Position numbers and translations under genes: made by a program
Notes under the pieces: model-generated
The model's database searches: none
Told to the model about the DNA's origin: nothing
The model's input: only the letters and a program-made list of their open reading frames with translations
Shown here: one piece after another, positions 1-13,054 of the stretch
How positions within the stretch are numbered: the stretch's first letter is position 1
Layout: every line of letters begins with the position of its first letter
From: Gymnogyps californianus
Lineage: Eukaryota; Chordata; Aves; Accipitriformes; Cathartidae
Length of the DNA: 64,000 nucleotides
Direction of reading: 5' to 3'
Assembly: GCF_018139145.2 (NCBI RefSeq)
Contig: NC_059478.1
Coordinates: 5,890,001-5,954,000, forward strand

Positions 1-98
1 TGGATGTGAGAAAACTCAGCAGGGTTTGCTCATCACTAAATGTGTTCTGTTCACTATTTTGGTTGACTGTCTCTTGGCTTTATGCTCTTTCATGGTGT

Positions 99-104
99 AA
101 TAAA
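99..104 (+). terminator. Possible polyadenylation signal of a plus-strand gene to the left
   Basis: An AATAAA hexamer is followed by T/G-rich sequence within about 30 bases, as expected at a cleavage site. In mammals a plus-strand gene (FAM163A) lies left of TOR1AIP2, so this could be the tail of its 3' UTR, but no coding sequence is visible to confirm it. A lone hexamer is weak evidence in AT-rich DNA. Confidence 0.22.
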
Positions 105-3100
105 GCCAAAGTGTTCATCTTGTAGTGTAACTCCCGCCTGAGAACTTGTCGTTTCTACAGCGTCTGCCAAGCCAACAGAACATCCTCTGGGCAGAGGAGA
201 TGCAGCTGGTTTTAAACAAATGTTTTAAAGTTGTAACTTAGCACTGTTGAAATGCGCATAGTGCCTCTTCTTGGTGATAGCCAGAGCATGTTGAAAGTAA
301 CCTACTCTGCTGCAAAAAAGCACCATGTTACATGATGCTTTACTCTCCAGTGATTACAATAGTTGATTTCGAAAACAATACAACAAAACTGTTTGCTGTA
401 CTTAGATGTTCTGGCTGGAGTTGACTTGCCTGACAGGGACCAAATGCTGTGGCCAGCAGATGAGTTGCTCAGGAGAAAAATGAAATTTAAAAGAAACAGA
501 CATGTTTTCAAAAGTATCTTTTTCTCTTCTTTCAAATGATCATCTCAACCTATTTCCTATGAGAATTTTTGTCTGACTGTATATTATCAGACTGTAAATG
601 GAAATGCTGACTATGTAGCTTCCACATTTACAAAGGAAAGAAACCAAAGGTCTCTTACTGTAAGGTATTTTCAGCTAAAATCTTTTCCTGATCCCTTCTA
701 TGCTTCTCTGTGATAAGCATCTCAAGGGCTGTGGAGGAAGAGCTCTTCACAACTGTCGGGAAGGAGAATGCCAATGATTTATCTGGTGTCTGTGTGAAGA
801 GCTCAGCACAGTACAGATTCTCCCGTAGCTGGGGTAATAATCAAAGCTGGTGTCTTACCACTTCACTGAGTAGTTACGAGGCGCATGGACTGCCTGGAGG
901 GAAGGCATGTGGACCAAAAGCTGCAATACTTACATAGCTTTTCCCCAGGTGGCAATAAAAATCTGTGTGGCTGTAACCTGCAAGACAGTCCTGCTCCAGA
1001 GATCTTACAATCCAAATAGGTGAGACGGGGCAGAAGGGAAACGGGCGAAGGGAAGTGAAATAGCCTGTTCTACTGACCTACCCCTGGATATGAAAAATAT
1101 TTTGTGTATTTGCAGCGGTGGAAAGTTGCAGGCTCCCTTTCAGGGTTACTGCTCTTGGGTGTTTTGCCTGGATGCAAAGAGACCTGGCATGTGGGGAAGA
1201 TCAGCATCTCTGCCTTTGTGCGCCTCTTTCTTACGGTTAGAATAGGATATGCTTCTCTCTGCACTGCAACTTTCAGGAATGACAGGAGCCCAAATGAAGA
1301 TTTATTGAAGGATGCTAGTCAGAGACTTTTTTTTTTTTTTAATATAAAATGTGTTCCCCTACATCCATAAGCCCTGTTCCTGCTTCCTCTCTGCACTGGA
1401 GGAATCAATCACTTTTTAAGTAGATTGATTTGGCTCTCAGGTTTTCCATGACCAAGCTCCCTTGCCAGTCCTTGCCTAGGAACGTTTATTTCCTTGTGTA
1501 AGCAAGAACAATGCTGAGCTGTCCCCTTGGCCAGTGACACTTACGGCATGACTGCCTCCGAGTCCTAGGCCTGGTGACATGGAGGGGGGAACTTGAGGTA
1601 CTTAGAGCTGGGGCAGCTGGTTCCAATCTGTGCTGAATTTATTATATTGTCAGAAATAAATCTGCATTAACCATGACACACAAATGGTTCTTGTTTTTAA
1701 TTAGAGATACTTGCATTTTCCAAATTTCCAGATAATAAATTAAGGACTGTGGGACAGACTCCAGATTAGATTAGCTCGTCGCTTTAGTTTCCCAAGCCCC
1801 TCGGCAAATCCCAAGAGTTACCTTCTGGCCGAGTGAATCCCCCCCCGCCCCGCCTCCTCCTTGCAGAAGGAGAAATCAAAGGGGCTTTACAACAACTTTT
1901 TTGCACTCTCCTGGTTATAGGAGGTGCTGGAGCTGCTCTAACTTGTACTCTGCTGCAGAATCACAGAAACAGGGCAGGCTAGAAACACTGGAGCAGGAGA
2001 TGTGCGTAGGTCCAGTCTTTATAAGGCTGGCTCTGCCTGGGCTTGGGTGAGGGCTCTGCCTAAAGGAGGCAAGAAGGTCTGTTACAATTCCTCAGGTGAT
2101 GAGAAATATCAGGCCTAGAATTTACATTTGTAGAAAAGACAGACCACATTCCAGTTGAGACAGGTGCTCTCCGCAATAATTTCCCCTGAGGCGCTTGTGG
2201 CTTGGCACGGGGTGATTATATAGCTGCCGTTCTTCCTCTCTGAGGCTAACCAAGTTATTTCTGTGCCTCTGCACCTACGCAGGAGGCCATGCAACTGAGT
2301 AGGTGAGGGTTGCCCTCCTGTCCCCTTGTTGGGGGGACCAAAGCTTTGAACCCCAACCTGCAGGGAACTTTTCCAGGATAAAATATCTGTCTCCAGATTT
2401 GCCAATATCGATGACAGAAACATCAGTCTCTAAGCCAGCATCACTGAAAGCTTTTTCTGTCTAACCGAAGACCCAGCAGCTGCTTCCCCTCTCCCCCCTG
2501 CCAAACAAAGGCTGCCATAAACAAAATGCTTCAGCCCTGCAAAGAAGGGTGGGCCTGGAGTGACATCCTATCGGATTTCCAGGCGGTCTTTCTGAAGAGC
2601 TGAAAGGGATAAAATAAATTCTCCGCTGACTCTCTGTCATGCCCTGGCTCAGCTCTGAGCTACGCTGGGTTTCCCAGAAACCTGGGAATAACTGCAGTTA
2701 CCATGTCGGTGGCCCAGTCTCCTGTGTTGCTTATTGTTGTGCCTAATCTTGAGATTCATTAGAGCCTGGGTCCTGGAAAAAAGCTGTCTGGGAAGGGAGA
2801 CCACAAACATGCCTGTCTAGTTCCCTTCATAGAGGAGCTTGGGGGGAAGGCTCTCCGTTGCAGCCTGGCATGCCTTAAGGGCTGGCCCACCACCGAAGGG
2901 CACAGTAGCTGTCGTAAACTGTTCTGCTCAACCCTGTCTGAGCTTATAAGACTACTAGAAACAGCAGCTGAAAATGAAATAAATTCTTCACAGACCTTTC
3001 CTGAGGCCATTAACTGCACGTCCTCTACCAAAAATTTCCACGATCCCTTTACTTAAGGGCTTCTCTCTACAGCAAACCACACTACTTACTGAAATACTAA

Positions 3101-5380
3101 GTAGCTTCAGATGTCTTAAGGCCTGGAACGGACGTCAGATTATTATCTGGAAATGAATGACCATGTTCAACTCCCCTGGTTTGGGTTCCCCATGTCATTC
3201 TCTGACTAAAGCTGTGGTGACAGACTCTACCACAGCCCTGAAAAAAACAATAGCATTTGCAATTATGCCCTGATGCTTTACAAAAGAATTGGTGTTTGTG
3301 TAAAGCTATTTCTTGTCCTGTCATTGTTTTATCCTATTTGGGTAAACTAGATAGTTTGTATGAGAGATTCAATGTTGGAAGCAGACACAAAACCAAATTT
3401 TCCTTAGAAAAGTTGAAACAAGATATTTAAGAAGGAGTTTTCCATGAGGGGAAGGTATCCTGAGGTAAAATGAGCAATGCAGAATAATTTTTACGGGATC
3501 AGGAAGAACACTAATCTGGGGAAAAATGGTAGCTTGCTAGAGATGTGATATTGCAGCAGATAAGTAACAGAAATCTGGACATACAATGAGGTGCAGATGA
3601 GAAGCAAATTAGAAAACCAGTGAACAGAAGCCAGTGGAGAACTATCAAGTACTGTTCATAAACCTGCTGTGACAGAAAGTTCACAGGCAAGTGCTGCACG
3701 TCATTACAAAATACTTGATCCAAGTCAGTTAGGTCATTCCCTTCAAGTGGGATAACGCGCTTATTCTGGGGCAAGCTGGTAGAAAGGATGGAAATCTGTG
3801 ACGGGGAAGAAGGGAGTAACAGGCAGCGTGCGTGAGAGGCATCTCTATCGTCAGGTTTTTCAGAGGCATTGAATGCAGTTAGCCCCAAGTAGGAAGGAAT
3901 TTCCTTACCCTACCTATGGATTGAGGCTTTCTACAATGCTCTTTGTATAATCGTGTCGTGTATAGAAAACAGGACAGCAAGAGGAACTGCAAGTTAATCC
4001 CCTCATGACCATTCTGTGCGCTGTCTTGCACCAGAGATACCAATCAATACTAGCAACCACATCTGCCAGGCCAACTCGCACCACGCAATCCTTGATCAGA
4101 GTGCTCTGCGGGGATCTCCTGGAGTAAGGGAGTCCTCGGGGCAGACCTGACAACAGTACTGGTGTGCGTTCGTCCTGGGGAGGGCTGAGCAGCCCTTCTC
4201 CCAGCCCCGGATGCCCTCGTCTTAGGTGCTGTACAAACACAGCTGCTGGGGGCAGGGAGAACCATGAGCAGCCAAGGCTTGTGTACATATGTTGATGGAG
4301 GAGTCCATCCAGGTCAGTCCTAAATGAAGGACTTCACATTTGTTTAGCTTGACCCGGCTTGCTCTGCCTGAAGCTTCTCTCTGACTCAGCCCTACAGTTA
4401 AGGGGTAAACACAACAGGCAGTGGATGTGTGTGAAGGTAAAAACGAGGGGAAATGAGACACTTGAGCTTTAAAATTAAGACAACCCCAGAACAGGAGACG
4501 CTGCTGTTCCTCAAACCTGAGTTATCCGCAGTAAAGCTGTGGTGTCTGGTCTTCTCTGTGTTAAAGATAGCTCATGTGAGGTTGCTTCACCCCAGCCACG
4601 GAGTCTGGGGTGGGAAACACAACCCAAACCCCTCTTCTTTTAGCAGAGCAGAATCCCTTTAGCAGCAAAGAAATCCAGCTGGGTTCCCCTCGGGGAAACG
4701 GGAGCGCCGAGCCACAATGCACGCAGTGACCTGTGAAGGCAGGGGCACAGCCGGCGCCCTGCGAAGCTGGGATTTCTGCCTCCCCTGCCACAATAACAGG
4801 GGGCGATTCTCCCAGGCCAGGCTTCGGGAAGGAGAAGGCGACTGGCAGAGGGGTTTTGGTGCTGCTGTGAAACAAGTGCCACGAGGAGGGCCAGGCTGAG
4901 GAGGTCCTTTGTGGAGGAGAGCAGAGATGAGGGGAGCGTGGGTCTTTGATGCCCAGATGCGCACCCTGCAGTTAGCGGAGAAAGCAGCTGCCTAAACCCA
5001 TGCCTGAGGTGGCGGGAGGGAGCGGGAAGAGGAAAACCTGTTCATTTTCAGCCCTAAACTGGCGTCAACCTTCTGCTAGGGATGAACGTGGGGGGCAGCC
5101 TCGGGCGAACCCCCAAGCAGGGGAAGGCCCTGCTCCCCCATGGTCCTTCTGGTGATGCTGGGAAGCCTCCTCAGGCGTCCTCACACACACAACCCCCCCC
5201 GCACACCCCCACCCCCGTCGGCCTTTTGTTAGTGCCAGGCCGCTGGGGAGCGGGCAAAGCGTCTGGTCCTCGGGGTAAATGTGGGGGAGACACGACACAA
5301 CCCCCTTCGCAAGCACCTCAAGACGGAGGGAGGGCAGCGGGGGGGGGACGGGACGACCCCGAGTCCAGGCTATCCCCTGC
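105..5380. other. Non-coding stretch, no exon supported
   Basis: Both strands show only short frames with no recognisable domain and no convincing acceptor-donor pairs. If the minus-strand exon at 5636-5719 is real, this stretch is part of its first intron. A minus-strand open stretch at 2115-2423 and overlapping GC-rich frames at 4560-4960 were considered and not recognised. Several further AATAAA hexamers (near 1655 and 2980) have no gene attached. Confidence 0.5.
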
Positions 5381-6150
5381 ACGAACCAGAAACCTGCGGG
5401 GAAGGGCGAGGGGCCGTCGCTCCCCTGAGTCGACCGCCCGCTCCTCAGCGCGGGTCCGGCCGCCCTCTCCCTGCCCCTGCCCCGCGCAGGCCCGGGGCGG
5501 CCGGGACCGGCCCCGCCAGCTCGGAGCGCCCCTCCTGGCCCCGGCCCCGGCCCCGCCGCGGCTCCCTGAGGGGAGGGAAGGAAGGAGGGAGAGAGGGGAG
5601 GCTCCGCCGCCGCGGGCCCACCCGCCGCCGCTTACCTTAGCGCCGAGGGGGGCGGCGGCGGCGGCGCTGAGGAGGAGAAGGAGGAGGAGGCGGCGGCGGC
5701 GGCGGGGAGCGGCGGCCATGCCGCGCTGCTGCTGCTGCTGCAGCCGCCGCGGAGGAGGCGGCGAGGCGGCCCACCAGCGGCGGTAGCAGGAGCAGCCGCC
5801 GCCGGAGCGCGGGCCGGCATGGCTGAGGGAGTTAATGACTTTACAACCTGCCGGGTGGCGGGCGGCGACCCGCGGCGCGGCCGCTCGGCGGGGGATGGGG
5901 CTGGGCTGGGGGGGGGCCGGGCGGCTCCTCAGGCCCCGCCGCCCCGGGGCTCGGCCCCGCGTCCCGCCCGCAAGCTGTGGGGCAGGCAGGGGGGCGGGCA
6001 GCCTGAGCCTGGCTCCCTCGTACCGCCCTGCCTGCGGCCGGTCCCAGCGCCCGGCCTTTCGTGAATTTCTCCCGCCGCTTTTCGGAGCTCGTTCGCCGCC
6101 CCCGCAGCGGCGTGACACAGCGAGCGGTCCCTGCCGAGCCACCCGCGGTT
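5380..6150. promoter_or_regulatory. CpG island promoter
   Basis: Very GC-rich, CpG-dense sequence with GGC and GAG triplet runs and no TATA box. It surrounds a minus-strand first exon with a signal-peptide-like frame, so it is probably that gene's promoter and leader. CpG-island promoters often fire in both directions, and a plus-strand transcript is possible, but I see no good plus-strand coding exon. The exact start site cannot be read from the sequence. Confidence 0.6.
5636..5719 (-). CDS. First coding exon of an unidentified secreted or membrane protein (partial)
   Basis: The exon encodes 28 codons from an ATG in strong context (GCGGC before it, G after it). The product starts with MAAAP, then five arginines, seven leucines and an alanine-rich stretch ending PLGAK. 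That is the layout of a signal peptide: basic n-region, hydrophobic h-region, small residues before the cleavage site. The frame ends exactly at a consensus donor (AAG, then GTAAGC at 5635-5630), leaving phase 0. No following exon was found to the left within the window, so the first intron is longer than 5.6 kb. I do not recognise the gene; a signal-peptide exon alone does not identify a family. An out-of-frame ATG at 5820 opens a proline/alanine-rich frame that overlaps this start. The alternative is chance coding potential in a CpG island. Confidence 0.45.
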
Positions 6151-9100
6151 CTCGGGCTGCCCCCAGCCCCACGCAAACCCCTGGCTCCCACGCGAAGCCC
6201 TCCGTTCGTTTCCTCCTGCAGAAAAAAAACATTTGCTAGCCACTTCATCTTTCCTGCCCTTTCCGGGCAAGCTCTGTTTTTCAGTGCATCATCCCTTTTG
6301 GCCCTGCTCACGCTCGGAGGGCAGCGTGTGCTCCGTGCTGGGAAGGAGGGCAACGTCACCCAGGACACGGAGAGCTGCTCTTGCTGGCACCGTAGATGAA
6401 TCGTGCCTGCACGGTGAGCCAGCCTGATGACCTGGTCCTTACTAAGAGAGGCTATATAGTTGCCCCAAGGCCCCAGTTCTCAGCCACGGTTTGTTAAGTC
6501 ACACGCCAAAGCCCAGCTTAAGTCTCACGTGGAAGTTGTCCTCCACCACCTCAGTTCGTGCGTCCTGTCTTTATGCAGTAACTGCAAAAAGCACGCTGCA
6601 AAATCAGACCGCTTGAACCTACTCGCAGCAGCCTGCTCTCTGCTTGAGGCCGCCTCAGAAGATGCAATGGCACCTCAGCAGCCCCCATAAGCTCTCTGAG
6701 ACTTTCCAGGCTAAAGGAATCTGTCGATCCCCGTCTCCAGGTGCTGCTTTCAGGCTGGCACACTGAGACAGTCAACTGTGCAACTGAAGAGGAATGAATT
6801 GGCTTGCTGGTACCTTCCCCCCTCCCTTCTGGATCCCCCCCCTGCTGTGCTTGTGATCAGAAGGCAGCTCTTGGCGAGATGCTGCGAGTCTCTGTGCCGG
6901 CACACCTCGGCCCTCCCGGGAGCCGGCTGCTGCGAGGCATGGACAGAGGCTGTGCAAAAATGGCATCAGGTGTCCCCAGCCTGGGGCAGGCATCTGGGGA
7001 GCAGCGGTTTCTGCCTGCCAGATGTGCTGTAATTAGTGTGGGAAGGTGATCCGAGTCCTCCGCACCTCTCCCCCACCAAGGGTTTCAGCCTCAAGGTGGA
7101 GGGAGGGGAGAGGAATGATGGAGGGGTGTCAGCAGGGGGGAGCGACTGGGGATTCCTGATCAAAGCTGTTTGCTAGCAGGCAGGGGGCAAGGGGAGGAGG
7201 GGGGCGATCTGCTTCTGACCCATCCGGAGAAAATGAGGGTGAGGAGCGCTGACAAATAACATGGTTGCGCCATGAGCTGCCTTCTACAAAGGCAGGGGGG
7301 AAAAAAATGCTTCAGAGTCAATTCTTGGCTTTCCTGCCCTGCTGCAGCCCTGTGTAATGTTCTGCTGGAGCCAGCTCCTGCCCTGCAGATAAGCAAAGCT
7401 GCGGAGAGGCACAGAGGTGGGGGAGAGGCTGTGCCTAAGAAGAAAAGGGGGGGCTAGCTCCAGCTGAGCGAGGGAGTCGGTAGCAGTGCGGGTCTCGCAT
7501 GAGTTTCAGTGCGTCTGATCATCTCCAGCCCCTCTCAAAACCAGTGTCTGAGCCGGAGCCCTGGGAGGCAGAAGCAGGCTGTTGAGTGCCGCTCGCTGCA
7601 GAGACAATTTGGGGAGGGGGATCTGCGTGTGAGGCGCTTAGGGAGCGTGACGGGCCAAATCGAGGTGGCCTGCGATGCCCTGCCCTCCAGGGTCCCTCTG
7701 TGCCCCCTCTCTCCTGACCTTTCTTGCTAGTCCTGCTCTCGTCCCAGAAGCACAACTCCTGAGCCTCTTCTGCTCACAGGGGTGATGCAAGTGCGGTGTG
7801 GAAGGCAGCAAGACAATGCTAAAATGCTGCTTGCCATTTTACATCCTGAGTTTAAGCACTGTGGTTGTTTTCTTGACGTTCAGAGGAGATTTTGAATACT
7901 CTCAGTCACTGTAGGAGCAAGGGTATGGGAGATAAAGGTTCCCTCACAGTCTTGAGACCCCTGCAGGTAACCAGGGTATGGAAAGGTTACATAGTGCTAT
8001 TGAACCGATTAATACATTTAAAACCTTGCTAACAAAACCATCACCAGCCACCACAACCAGCTTCCAGTCTTGTAATCGTTTGTAATCCGCCTTTCCCAAT
8101 TTGTACTTTTTTTTTTCCCCCTACTGTCTTTATTCAGACCATAAAGTAAAGTTGCCACTTTCTAACTGGGCCAACCGGTTCTGCTGTGGTCTGTATTACA
8201 TGCGTGAGCAGGCTGAGCTCTGCATGTGCAAGCAGTCCTTTGTGGTTTTGCATTCAGCCCTACCATTACAGGGGGGTTTCCCCAGTTGCTTCCCAGTTTC
8301 ACGTGCCCTGTTAACAGAAAGTAGGTCTGTAATACCACCAGGGAATGTTTAAAAGATTCACAAAGGTTGAGGATCTCTTTATTAGCATCCAAGCACCAGA
8401 GCCACGTGGTTTCATCCTAACAGTCTCTCCATAACCAGAATTGAGCTGGGGCCAGCCAACGTGTTTCATTGTAAGGGCCAGCCACATTTGGACACGTGGG
8501 CTGCTTGCAGGGGACTGATTCGTACTCATCCCCTGTCCTCTGGAAGTTGCCTAGGATTATTTCAACCTCCTGGTTCATTGAAACGGGTTTCATCAGCCAA
8601 CCGTTTCTCCGAAAAGCTTCCAAACGCACTCAGGAGGGGATTCAAAGCGTATTGCCTCTGGAAAGGAGGACTGGTGTTTGTGGCTGCTGTTGCAGCAGGT
8701 CCTGCAGGACTGGAGTAGACCATCCTCTAACACGACCTGAAGGGATTTATTCTGCTCACAGCTCACTTGCAGATGTCACAGATGGCAGCCGTCTTCCCGT
8801 GGGCAAAGTCCTGGGATCATAATTAAAGAGGATGAGAGTTTAGAAAAATGCATGTGAGAGACTGGCCTGGAGTGTAAAGGTCTTTGGACACCTCTTTATT
8901 TCTCTGCGTGTGTGTGTTTTCCTCCCATTGACCAAGCTGCTGGAGGGAGCCTGTCTTTGACAGCAATCTTGCAGGATGTTGCACTGGGTTTTTAGTCCAT
9001 CCCTCTGGCCAGACAGTCCCAGTAACTCAGTTGGCTTTACCTGGTGATTGCCCCAGCACAGATGCCCCTTCCTGGCCCTGGGAGCAGAAACAACAACTGG

Positions 9101-12100
9101 ACTTTGCTCTCCCTGTGAGGAGGAACCTGTGCAGTCCAAGGCTCCCCTCTGCAGACACAAGCTCTGACCAGGGAAATGTCCGGTCCTTCTTTCTACCTCT
9201 CTGAGCAGCTCCAAGAGTTCAGCTCTGTTAACATAGAGAAAACAGTGGCTTCGTTCAGCTCAAGCTGTAATTGTGGGAAGAGGCCAGGTCTGCTCCTCTG
9301 TGGAGATCACCATGACCAGAAACTGCTTCCCGGAGATGCCTGAGTGGTCCCCGGGCTGCTGGGGCAGAGGACGGAGCAGACCTCAAAGGATGTGTAGTGT
9401 GGGGAGGCTGTTTCCATCCCTCCTGTCGAACCATGCTGCTGCCTCTGCTCTGGCTCTGAGAGGATCCTCAGCTCTTGAGTGCCCTCGCGAGGGATCTGCA
9501 GAGCCCTCTCCTCGGCCTGAGCATAACTGCGCAGTCCGGCCAAAGCGGGGAGAGGCCAGCGGGAGGTCTGCTTACGGCTTTGCCCCCCCTCCCCGTGCTG
9601 GGAACACACTTGCAAGCTGTATTCTTCGAGCCTTTTCATTGCAGGCTCTTGGATCCGCGTCCCACAGGCTGAGGCCAAGCTCTTTTGTGCAATTCATTGT
9701 ACGGCTGCTTCCCCTAGAGAGGCGAAGGGGGGGGGAAATAAAGCAAGTTTTAAGCTTCCAGTATCTCCAAATCTCTCTTACAATGGAGGTTTTGTAGGCC
9801 TAAAAGTGACCCCCGAGGGAGCAGCCCTGCGGCAGCGGAGCCTGCCAGTGCATGGAGCTGCAGGAGGGTTAAGCTGTGGACGAGCTCCCAGAGGTTAAAG
9901 CTCAACAGGAGAGACGTGGCTCAGCTGGGTTCACTACCTGTCTCTTTGCGTCCTGCCTTCTTCCAGCTTTAGTCTGTGCTGGTGCAAAGGGGTAAAAAGA
10001 GATGTGGCACGATGTGCCTGTCACAGGGACAGGGATGCTGCAGGTAGAGCAGGGTGGCATGCCAAGCCTGTGCAGCGCTGGCTGGGCCACTCGCCTTTAA
10101 ATGCTGGGGACGACAGGTTTATGTCAGCTCGCAAGGCAGCGGCACGCTCACGTGTATAATCAGCGCTAATTTTGTGGCGGAGCAGTCCAGGCTGGCCTTC
10201 CAGGGCTGGTTTTGCCCCTCGGGTGAGCTGCTATGTAATTTTCAAGGTAATTTTTAGGGTTGTTGAGCGCCCTGTGGCAGCACATCCTTCCCTGCAGAAC
10301 TACTGCTGCAGAGAGCGGGATTTAAAAAAAAAAGGGGGGGGGGAAGATAGTTGGGAAGGGGGATGCATTGTTTAATAGGCCAAGTAGAATAAGCATAATT
10401 TGTTTATTTTTTTGTACCTGAGGAATTGAAAAAGAATTTAGTTTTGGCATTGACGTAACAGCAGGCAGCTGATAAGCTCCAGCCAAACCCACGGCTTTGC
10501 CGTGCTGGGGTGGTGTGTGATGTGCAGGAAGAGATGCTCCCAGAGAGATTATGAACTAGGTGCATGGGTGACAGTTGATGGGTGCCCGGGAGGAATAATT
10601 TATCTGTAATGCTGCAGAGCTGGACCATGTCCTGCTCCGTCCTGGTCTTGTGGTGGCCTGTCGCAGCCGTCGGAGAGCTGATGGGAAGGGGGAGCTTTAG
10701 TTCCTCCGGAGCTGCCATGGGTGTATCCGCTCTTGGCTGTGCCCCATGTCCTCTGCAGTGGTCTCCCTCGCCGGGGGCTCTGCAGGTGCTGCACCCATGC
10801 CCTGGGGAAGCACACGCCGGAGCGCAGCATTTCTGAATTAACTCACAGTCTGGGAAGAAGAAGGGAACCCAAAACCCTGGCTAGGAGAAACCTTGCTGGG
10901 GGTCCTGCTGTCCCCCCTGAAGGGACTCCAGGGCCAGCCCTGCCAGGGTGCGGGAGGGAAGGAGATGGTGTGGAAATGCTGCCGCTCGGCACGGCGGGTG
11001 GGAAGGTCGGCCTCGCGCCTCTGCGTCGGCATCTCTCCCTTTCGGGGCAGCGCTGCTCGGCCATTTCAGGGACTTGCAGGAGGCTCTTCCTTGGTACATA
11101 TTAAAGATCCTTTCTCTGAACGGGCTGCAGATTTAGCCCCAAAGTTTATGGAGGGGTGCAGTCACTGCTGAGCAGCCTCTGGACTTGCCTGCCCTGGCTT
11201 CTCTGCCTTTCTTCAACAGCAGGCACCACTCCCACTCTTGATTCAACCTGGTTTTTGGAGCAGGTACAAGGATGACGATGCTATTTACCAACACAGATCA
11301 TGGTGAGCACGTCATCTAGAGGAAAACCACCGGTGCACCCTTCTGCCTGGAGACACTCTTGGAGCTCGTTCAGTTGCTCCCTCCAGACTCACTTTTGAAT
11401 TCATGTGCAAAGACTAAAAAAGCAGCCTGGTTTTGGCATCCAGCAATCACCGCACCTGGTGACACCGGATTTTCATCTGAATCTTTGGGCTAGGACGAAA
11501 TCTTGTCCTCTCACATCAGACAACAGGAGATGAGCGATGTTAACTTCTGGGAATCGATCACATGAACATCTATTTGAAAACAGATGCCAATGTTATGAGT
11601 ATTTAGCTTGCCAGGGCCTGGACAGGGACTGAAGAAAATCCAGAATAACAGGGTAAATCCTCTTTTTTTTCAGCCCTCTCTTTGTTTAGGCCAGAGCTGG
11701 GCAAAATAACTTACCACAAACAAAAAAATTTGTGTGTGCTGAGGTGGTGTGACATTGGGTGGAACTGATCTGATCAAGGGTGTTGAAATGAGAAATATTT
11801 GCTTTCTGTATTTCTAAAATATTTCAGTTGTCAGTGGATTTCAGTTTAATTATTATCATTAAGTATTATGCAAACCTCAGTATGTTTCAGTCTGGGTTGA
11901 ATTCAGCAGCTGTTTGGGGGGTTGTTTTTAGTTTTGTCTTAGTTGAAAAAGCTGCAAATGTTTGCCCCAAACAACTGAGAAAAAGGAGTTTTTTCAGAAA
12001 AAGCAAATATTCACTTTGTTTGCAGAACTACAGCCCTGACCTAAATAAAACTGTCCAATATGATGATCTCTTTTGTGTAATGAACTGAAAATGGCTAGAA

Positions 12101-13054
12101 AAAACCCAAGAATATGGTAAGACTCCAGTCTCACTTCAAAGACTTTGATGGTTTCTTTCACAATCTCATTATTTATTTTTTAAATAGAAGTCTTGTTTCA
12201 GAAGCAAGCAGATATTTTGTCTTTAAAAGGTCATAAAAATACCGCTGTATTAGAACAGCTGGGGTGGATGACGCTTACAGGGATGTGCCCAAGCAGCGTG
12301 AAGTTGCTCTTGCATACCTTGGCTATGCATTACACACACAGAGTACATAAAACTGAGAGCGAGATAACATTAAAATACAGATCTCCCTCAAGATATTGAC
12401 ATAACATGATTAATGCTCTGCCGGTTCTTACATCAACACCCATACTGAACCGTGCAGAGCAGAAACAGTGTTTTCTGTTACCAAAGTAGTGTACGGCAAT
12501 AAAAAGGAGGGAGGGGAGGAAGCAACCCGTATCTTGTACAAAACCATGCCCTGGGCTGCCCTGCTGATGCTGGGCTCCAGCAGGTAATTCTCCCATCTAG
12601 CCCAGTGTTTCTCACGGTTAAAACCCCTGTGGGCTTGTCTTCATGTCCCCAACCAACCCAAAAGTCTGTTCTTTGGTTAGAACATGAACAACTAACCCCC
12701 TCCTCTTCCTCCATTTTGTCCCCTCCTCCAAGTTAATGGCCACAAATCTCCTGAGACAGGTCAAGGCACGCGGCAGGAGGAAAGAAGAGACAGGCTGTGG
12801 ATTTAGGGTGCAGGGCTGTGGCTCAGCTGAGCCATCGGTGGGGCAGATCAGCAAGGCACCGTTGGCAGGAGACCCGGCCAACGCCAGGGTCCGGTTGCTG
12901 GACGGAGCACTCAGATGCACTGCTTGTAAAAAGACCGTAGTGTTCTCAATTTGTGTCTAGTTCAGAGACAGAGCCTGGCTCTGCAAGGCCCCCGTCTGTG
13001 CTGCTTATGTGGAAATAAGCCGTGCTCTGCTACAGCTGCTCCTTCTCCGGCAGG
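6151..13054. other. Intergenic or intronic stretch without supported genes
   Basis: Moderately GC-rich sequence with many short open frames on both strands, none with a recognisable domain, conserved-looking composition or matched splice sites. It includes short guanine runs (for example near 10333) and poly-T runs. I see no tRNA, no other mobile element and no tandem array. Some of it may be upstream promoter sequence of the minus-strand gene at 5719, or distal sequence of TOR1AIP2. Confidence 0.5.

Noticed and set aside
2115..2423. Minus-strand 102-codon open frame
   Set aside because: No recognisable domain and no convincing acceptor or donor; could not be linked to the exon at 5636.
5082..6239. 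Long overlapping open frames on both strands in the CpG island (up to about 300 codons)
   Set aside because: Low-complexity arginine, alanine, glycine and proline products in several frames at once; GC-rich sequence has few stop codons. Only the short minus-strand exon with a start context and donor was kept.
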